Below are positions 61,065 through 64,000 of a stretch of DNA of 64,000 nucleotides, piece after piece (position 1 is the first letter of the stretch; each line of letters starts with the position of its first letter). Made by a program: the position numbers and the translations under genes. This DNA is from Pacificimonas aurantium (GTDB lineage: Bacteria > Pseudomonadota > Alphaproteobacteria > Sphingomonadales > Sphingomonadaceae): the NCBI RefSeq assembly GCF_020092905.1, contig NZ_JAGSGB010000003.1:1-64000 (forward strand), in the 5' to 3' direction. The notes beneath the pieces were generated by a model. The model was given only the letters and a program-made list of their open reading frames with translations, ran no database searches and was not told where the DNA came from.

Positions 61065-61943
61065 ATGGGGACGGCGACGATCCAGGGGAACGAGCTACTT
61101 CCGGCGCAAGCGGTGTCGGCATGCAGGACTTTCGCGCATCAGCGAGTCGATGGTCACTCCCGCGTTCGTTTCGGGAAAGAGGGCGTCAGCGGTCTCTATC
61201 AGAGAGCACCCTGCCGCCTGTTGTTTCCTCGCACCGCAGACAGCGCCTGGCCGGAGGCCGTATCGATCACCACAAGCGGCGGTCTGACCGGCGGCGACCG
61301 CGTACGGTTCGATATCGACGTCGATGCCGGGGCGGCGGGCACCGTGACGACCCAGGCAGCCGAGAAGCTGTACCGCGTGCTTCCCGACGATGCCGATATC
61401 CGCATCGAAACCAATATCAGAATCGCGGCAGGCGGCCGCGCGGAATGGCTGGCGCAGGAAGCTATTGCCTTCGACCGGACAAGGTTCCGGCGACGGGTGA
61501 CCGCGGACCTGGCCGGCGATGCACGGCTCCTTGCAGCGGAGTCCCTGGTGCTGGGACGCGGCGCGATGGGGGAGACTTTCACTCGCGGTCTGGTCCATGA
61601 CGCATGGAGAATTCGCCGCGACGGGCGCCTCGTCTGGGCCGATGCTCTTCATCTGGAAGGGGCGGGACTGGCAGACCGGCAAGCACGGTTCCTGTGCGGC
61701 TCCGGACAAGCGCTGGCGACCCTTCTCTACGCGGGACCCGACGCCGACTCCCAGCTTTCGGTCGTGCGGGATACCCTCCCGGACGGCCGCGGCGGCGCCA
61801 CGATCGTGAACGGGCTGCTGATCGCGCGGCTGCTGGACGAGAAGCCGGTACGGATGAAAGCGGACCTGATGCGCGCGGCGAGCGCCCTTCGCGCGGCGGC
61901 CTTCGACCGGCCTGCGCGGATGCCTGCAGTGTGGACATGCTGA
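61065..61943 (+). CDS. ureD: Urease accessory protein UreD
   Basis: A 292-residue protein. The UreD core is seen in [40 protein letters not shown] and [11 protein letters not shown], with [18 protein letters not shown] in the middle. UreD binds apo-urease and, with UreF and UreG, delivers nickel and CO2. The start at 61065 has no clear ribosome site; a GTG at 61113 is an alternative that keeps the conserved part. It begins the ureDABC operon, one base before ureA. ureE, ureF and ureG should lie beyond the window. Confidence 0.9.
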   Translation: MGTATIQGNELLPAQAVSACRTFAHQRVDGHSRVRFGKEGVSGLYQRAPCRLLFPRTADSAWPEAVSITTSGGLTGGDRVRFDIDVDAGAAGTVTTQAAEKLYRVLPDDADIRIETNIRIAAGGRAEWLAQEAIAFDRTRFRRRVTADLAGDARLLAAESLVLGRGAMGETFTRGLVHDAWRIRRDGRLVWADALHLEGAGLADRQARFLCGSGQALATLLYAGPDADSQLSVVRDTLPDGRGGATIVNGLLIARLLDEKPVRMKADLMRAASALRAAAFDRPARMPAVWTC

Positions 61944-61944
61944 C

Positions 61945-62247
61945 ATGCAACTGACCCCGCGCGAGAAGGACAAGCTGCTCGTGGCGATGGCGGCTAGCGT
62001 CGCACGGCGGCGGCTGGAACGCGGCGTGAAGCTGAACCATCCGGAAGCGGTTGCGCTGATCGCCGATCATGTCGTCGAGGGGGCGCGGGACGGGCGAAAC
62101 GTGGCCGATCTGATGGAAAGCGGCGGCGCCGTCTTGACGCGCGACCAGGTCATGGACGGCATTCCCGAGATGATCGACGAGATCCAGGTGGAGGCGACGT
62201 TCCCGGACGGGACGAAACTGGTCACCGTACACAGGCCGATCCGTTGA
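61945..62247 (+). CDS. ureA: Urease gamma subunit
   Basis: A 100-residue protein of standard length, starting [20 protein letters not shown]. The motifs [37 protein letters not shown] and [20 protein letters not shown] are diagnostic. It is a structural subunit of the cytoplasmic (alpha-beta-gamma)3 urease. Its stop overlaps the TTG start of ureB. Confidence 0.97.
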   Translation: MQLTPREKDKLLVAMAASVARRRLERGVKLNHPEAVALIADHVVEGARDGRNVADLMESGGAVLTRDQVMDGIPEMIDEIQVEATFPDGTKLVTVHRPIR

Positions 62248-62549
62248 TTCCCGGCGAACTCTTTCCCGCTGATGGCGATATCGAGCTGAACAGAGGCCGC
62301 GAGGCCGTCCGCCTGACCGTAGCGAACAGCGGCGACCGGCCGGTACAGGTCGGCAGCCACTATCATTTCGCGGAAACGAACCCCGCCCTGAAGTTTGATC
62401 GCCAGGCCGCTCGCGGGATGCGGCTCGACATACCTGCGGGCACCGCCATTCGTTTCGAACCCGGGCAGGAGCGCGAGGTGGCGCTCGTTCCCTATGCGGG
62501 CGCCCGGCGGGTCATCGGCTTTCGCGGCGACGTGATGGGGGAGGTCTAG
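62244..62549 (+). CDS. ureB: Urease beta subunit
   Basis: A 101-residue subunit with a TTG start overlapping the ureA stop by 4 bp. It opens [20 protein letters not shown], contains [18 protein letters not shown] and ends with [15 protein letters not shown], all typical. It contacts ureC in the urease trimer. The next gene begins three bases after its stop. Confidence 0.96.
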   Translation: MIPGELFPADGDIELNRGREAVRLTVANSGDRPVQVGSHYHFAETNPALKFDRQAARGMRLDIPAGTAIRFEPGQEREVALVPYAGARRVIGFRGDVMGEV

Positions 62550-62552
62550 CAG

Positions 62553-64000
62553 ATGCCTGTGAGACTCGACCGCGCCGCCTATGCGGACATGTACGGGCCG
62601 ACCACGGGCGACCGGGTGCGGCTTGGTGATTCAAGTCTGGTCATCCGTGTCGAGGACGATCGTACGACTTATGGCGAAGAGGTGAAATTCGGCGGCGGAA
62701 AGGTGATCCGAGACGGGATGGGCCAGTCGCAGTTGTCGAATGCGGAGGGCGCCGCGGACACGGTGATCACGAATGCCCTGATCGTCGATCATTGGGGCAT
62801 CGTAAAGGCCGATGTCGCGATTTCGAACGGCCGCATCTCCGGTATTGGCAAGGCCGGCAATCCGGATACGCAGCCGGGCGTCGATATCGTCATTGGCCCG
62901 GGCACGGAAATCATCGGCGGCGAAGGCAGCATTCTGACGGCCGGAGGCGTCGACGCCCATATCCATGCAATCTGTCCGCAGCAGGTCGAGGAGGCGCTGA
63001 CGGCGGGCTTCACGACGCTTCTGGGTGGCGGCACCGGTCCGGCGCATGGCTCGCTTGCCACGACCTGCACGCCCGGTCCCTGGCATATCGGGCGCATGTT
63101 GCAGGCGGTGGAAAGCCTGCCCGTCAATTTCGGTCTCTACGGCAAGGGCAACGCCAGCAGCCCGGAGCCCCTGCGGGAAATGGCACGTGCCGGTGTGTGC
63201 GGAATGAAACTGCACGAGGACTGGGGCACAACCCCGTCGAGCATCCGCACCTGCCTCGATGTCTGCGACGAAATGGACATTCAGGCCACCATCCATACCG
63301 ACACGCTGAACGAGAGCGGCTTTGTCGAGAGCACGATCGAGGCGATCGGCGGTCGGACCATTCACGCTTTTCATACGGAGGGTGCGGGCGGCGGCCACGC
63401 GCCCGACATCATTCGCGTCGCCGGGCTTCCCAATATCCTGCCGTCATCGACGAACCCGACCCGGCCCTACACCGTGAACACGCTGGAAGAGCATCTCGAC
63501 ATGCTCATGGTGTGCCATCACCTCGATCCGAAAATTCCAGAAGACGTGGCTTTTGCGGAAAGCCGCATCCGCAAGGAGACGATCGCGGCCGAGGACATCC
63601 TCCACGACCTCGGTGCCTTTTCCATGATGGCGTCGGATAGCCAGGCAATGGGCCGCGTCGGCGAGACGATCCTTCGCTGCTGGCAGACCGCGGACAAGAT
63701 GAAGCGGCAGCGCGGCGCTCTCGCCGGCGACGATGCGGAGGCCGACAATGAGCGCGTGAAGCGGTACATCGCGAAGTACACGATCAACCCCGCGATCGCG
63801 CATGGCTTTTCTCAGCATGTAGGGTCCGTGGAAGTCGGTAAGCTTGCCGACTTGGTGCTGTGGAAGCCGGCCTTCTTCGCCGTGAAACCGTCGCTGATCC
63901 TTAAGGGGGGGAGCATCTCGGCAGCGCCGATGGGCGACCCGAATGCCAGTATCCCCACACCGCAACCGGTTCACTACCGTCCTATGTTCGGACAGTTCGG
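62553..64000 (+). CDS. ureC: Urease alpha (catalytic) subunit, 3' end beyond the window
   Basis: About 482 of ~570 residues are present; the frame is open to the last base. ATG 62553 begins [20 protein letters not shown]. The nickel ligands are in [14 protein letters not shown] (His-x-His), the carbamylated lysine is in [13 protein letters not shown], further His ligands are in [10 protein letters not shown] and [15 protein letters not shown], and the mobile flap has the catalytic cysteine and histidine in [16 protein letters not shown]. It hydrolyses urea to ammonia and carbamate in the cytoplasm. Urea would come from UrtABCDE. All active-site residues visible here are intact. Confidence 0.97.
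   Translation, partial: MPVRLDRAAYADMYGPTTGDRVRLGDSSLVIRVEDDRTTYGEEVKFGGGKVIRDGMGQSQLSNAEGAADTVITNALIVDHWGIVKADVAISNGRISGIGKAGNPDTQPGVDIVIGPGTEIIGGEGSILTAGGVDAHIHAICPQQVEEALTAGFTTLLGGGTGPAHGSLATTCTPGPWHIGRMLQAVESLPVNFGLYGKGNASSPEPLREMARAGVCGMKLHEDWGTTPSSIRTCLDVCDEMDIQATIHTDTLNESGFVESTIEAIGGRTIHAFHTEGAGGGHAPDIIRVAGLPNILPSSTNPTRPYTVNTLEEHLDMLMVCHHLDPKIPEDVAFAESRIRKETIAAEDILHDLGAFSMMASDSQAMGRVGETILRCWQTADKMKRQRGALAGDDAEADNERVKRYIAKYTINPAIAHGFSQHVGSVEVGKLADLVLWKPAFFAVKPSLILKGGSISAAPMGDPNASIPTPQPVHYRPMFGQF

Overview
The window looks like chromosome of a GC-rich Gram-negative alphaproteobacterium, most likely in or near the Sphingomonadales. This is inferred from the TonB receptors with FecI/FecR partners, three RND efflux operons with NodT-type outer-membrane lipoproteins, an HWE-type sensor kinase and GTG/TTG starts. 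No rRNA, tRNA or CRISPR array was seen. Names come from reading motifs; no database search was run.

Layout. 1-4052 is an insertion-scarred edge: two complete 840-bp IS6-family elements, at least three left-end fragments, a pair of DUF5681 genes and a truncated exported protein. 4153-10453 is soxR diverging from an RND pump operon, with a SoxR-type operator between them. 10506-17919 is an ECF sigma / FecR / TonB receptor unit followed by a secreted S9 peptidase and an exported cyclophilin; two matching promoter elements suggest sigma autoregulation and receptor control. 17961-28616 is a catabolic locus around a FadR-type GntR regulator: HMG-CoA-lyase-like enzyme, CaiB/BaiF CoA-transferase, two VOC proteins, Tat-exported sulfatase, MFS transporter and MarR regulator. 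Two of its genes are broken, a TonB receptor by a frameshift and a CMD-family gene by an amber codon. 28645-41878 holds two more RND systems, one beside a TetR gene and one behind a GbsR/MarR gene, each with a palindromic operator. 42216-48638 has a Crp/Fnr regulator, a lone CheB and a 1485-residue CheB-CheR-PAS-GAF-PAS-HWE kinase-receiver protein.

48759-64000 is the most interesting part. It holds urea ABC transporter genes urtABCDE, a parvulin-like PPIase with a HupE/UreJ metal permease, a TTQ amine dehydrogenase operon (mauB-E-D-A plus two c-type cytochrome genes), a ureohydrolase with an N-terminal signal sequence, and urease genes ureD-A-B-C (ureC runs off the window). Together they suggest a periplasmic route for a guanidino compound: the ureohydrolase would release urea and an amine, Urt and urease would use the urea, and the TTQ dehydrogenase would oxidise the amine and pass electrons to cytochrome c. 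A 17-bp motif occurs in inverted copies on both sides of the ureohydrolase gene, with a related site in the urtA/PPIase promoter region, which suggests a shared regulator. The pathway is inference; the individual gene families are well supported.
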